Source of the DNA: Cristatella mucedo
Lineage: Eukaryota; Bryozoa; Phylactolaemata; Cristatellidae
DNA: 57,500 nt
Direction: 5' to 3'
Assembly: GCA_009760855.2 (NCBI GenBank)
Contig: WPIO01000074.1
Location: 1,822,501 to 1,880,000 of the forward strand
This document shows positions 56,819 to 57,500 of the stretch, piece by piece. The notes beneath the pieces are model-generated. The model did no database searches. It was not told the origin of the DNA and saw only the letters and a program-made list of their open reading frames with translations. How positions within the stretch are numbered: position 1 is the first letter of the stretch; each line of letters starts with the position of its first letter. The position numbers and the translations under genes were made by a program.

Positions 56819-57500
56819 TATACATTGCCTCCTCATCGACAAGCTGCTAGCAACATAGGCTGACAGATGAGGCCTCAAATTGATTGGCTAAGGTAAAACT
56901 GGATAACTTTTCTGCTCGTCTCTGAAGTAGATTATTATTAAGTTGCCATTTGTTTCACATGTCATGCTGCTAATGACGGGTACTCCCCGTTTTAGATTGG
57001 AAAAGGAGCAGCATTTGTAAGACCTTAAGCTGGCTTCTTAAAGAAAGTCAGGTGAAGGAGTGGTCGCTCATTGAGCATCTGCCTCGAAGCGCCCGGAATA
57101 GCGAACAAGGTTGACACAGTGCTGCAGATCACTTGGCCGAGGTTTACGGTTCGCCAGCTGAGGTCAACTGCCGTGACTTATCGACCTGGTGACAAATCGT
57201 ACTATCTGGAACATGTCAGGGCGTCAGTCGGGTAGATGAATGAGGATGCATAGCTCCGTGCAGCCAGATCGTTGAAGGCTACAGCGAAGGCGCTCTACAG
57301 AGCCCTGCGGGTTATCTAGCAGCTGTCAATTGCCAGCGCTACATCAATGAGGCAGGCCACATCGCTAGGCCGCACTAAAGTGAAAGGAGGCTTTCCAAAC
57401 AGCCCGCTTGGCAAAAAGACCTGTTCGCCACTTTACCGTGTAATGCCTTTATAGACCTTTATTCCTGTAAAAATAGAATGAGGGAGGGAGTAAGGAGAGG
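56819..57500. other. No recognisable gene
   Basis: Unremarkable sequence to the end of the window. Confidence 0.4.

Noticed and set aside
1-57500. Stop codons in the LINEs as evidence for an altered genetic code
   Set aside because: The interrupted LINE frames contain TAA, TAG and TGA at non-Gln positions together with frameshifts, which is ordinary decay. They neither support nor exclude a UAG-Gln code.
1-57500. CRISPR array, rRNA, bacterial operon or phage features
   Set aside because: No direct repeats with unique spacers, no conserved rRNA words, and no tightly packed co-directional gene runs were seen.

Overview
The window is eukaryotic nuclear DNA, most likely from an invertebrate animal. 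The evidence is GT-AG introns with polypyrimidine tracts, AATAAA poly(A) signals, many damaged non-LTR retrotransposons of CR1/L2 type (endonuclease plus reverse transcriptase), long microsatellites and low gene density. I cannot name the phylum or species. There is no bacterial operon structure, rRNA or CRISPR array.

Region 1-14 kb is old repetitive sequence. It holds several reverse-strand 3' ends of one LINE family (LINE-alpha, tail of ATT repeats), a CT-rich tract, a decayed copy of the glutamine-rich gene (7.2-7.8 kb), a relic exon of the tandem gene family described below (about 9 kb), some exon-like pieces on the minus strand (9.8-11.2 kb) and an Ala/Gln-type triplet tract (11.8-13.1 kb). 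Region 14.2-16.4 kb is a glutamine-rich minus-strand gene with a pure CAG tract and a non-repetitive helical core. Region 16.7-21.5 kb has no convincing gene.

Region 21.6-43.5 kb is the most informative part. It is a set of tandem segmental duplications (units A, B, C and a fragment D), each alignable by eye over kilobases. Units A, B and C each carry one copy of a small minus-strand spliced gene that I do not recognise. Each copy has a probable non-coding GC-rich first exon, a short second exon with the ATG and exactly 27 coding bases, a phase-0 intron, and a last exon encoding a conserved core (PVLDDEDRRFLEQPRSL in copy C) followed by a conserved AATAAA. The proteins are 130, 140 and 129 residues. 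LINE copies and AT-rich segments have been inserted into individual units.

Region 43.9-49.5 kb is a 5.5 kb degenerate TCTCTGTC satellite with higher-order repeats, closed on its right by a 20-bp inverted repeat. Region 50.3-52.9 kb is a damaged L2/CR1-type LINE (LINE-beta), and a second truncated copy lies in unit B at 29.5-30.2 kb. The last 4.6 kb hold a tRNA-like sequence and one more LINE 3' end, and otherwise nothing I can recognise.
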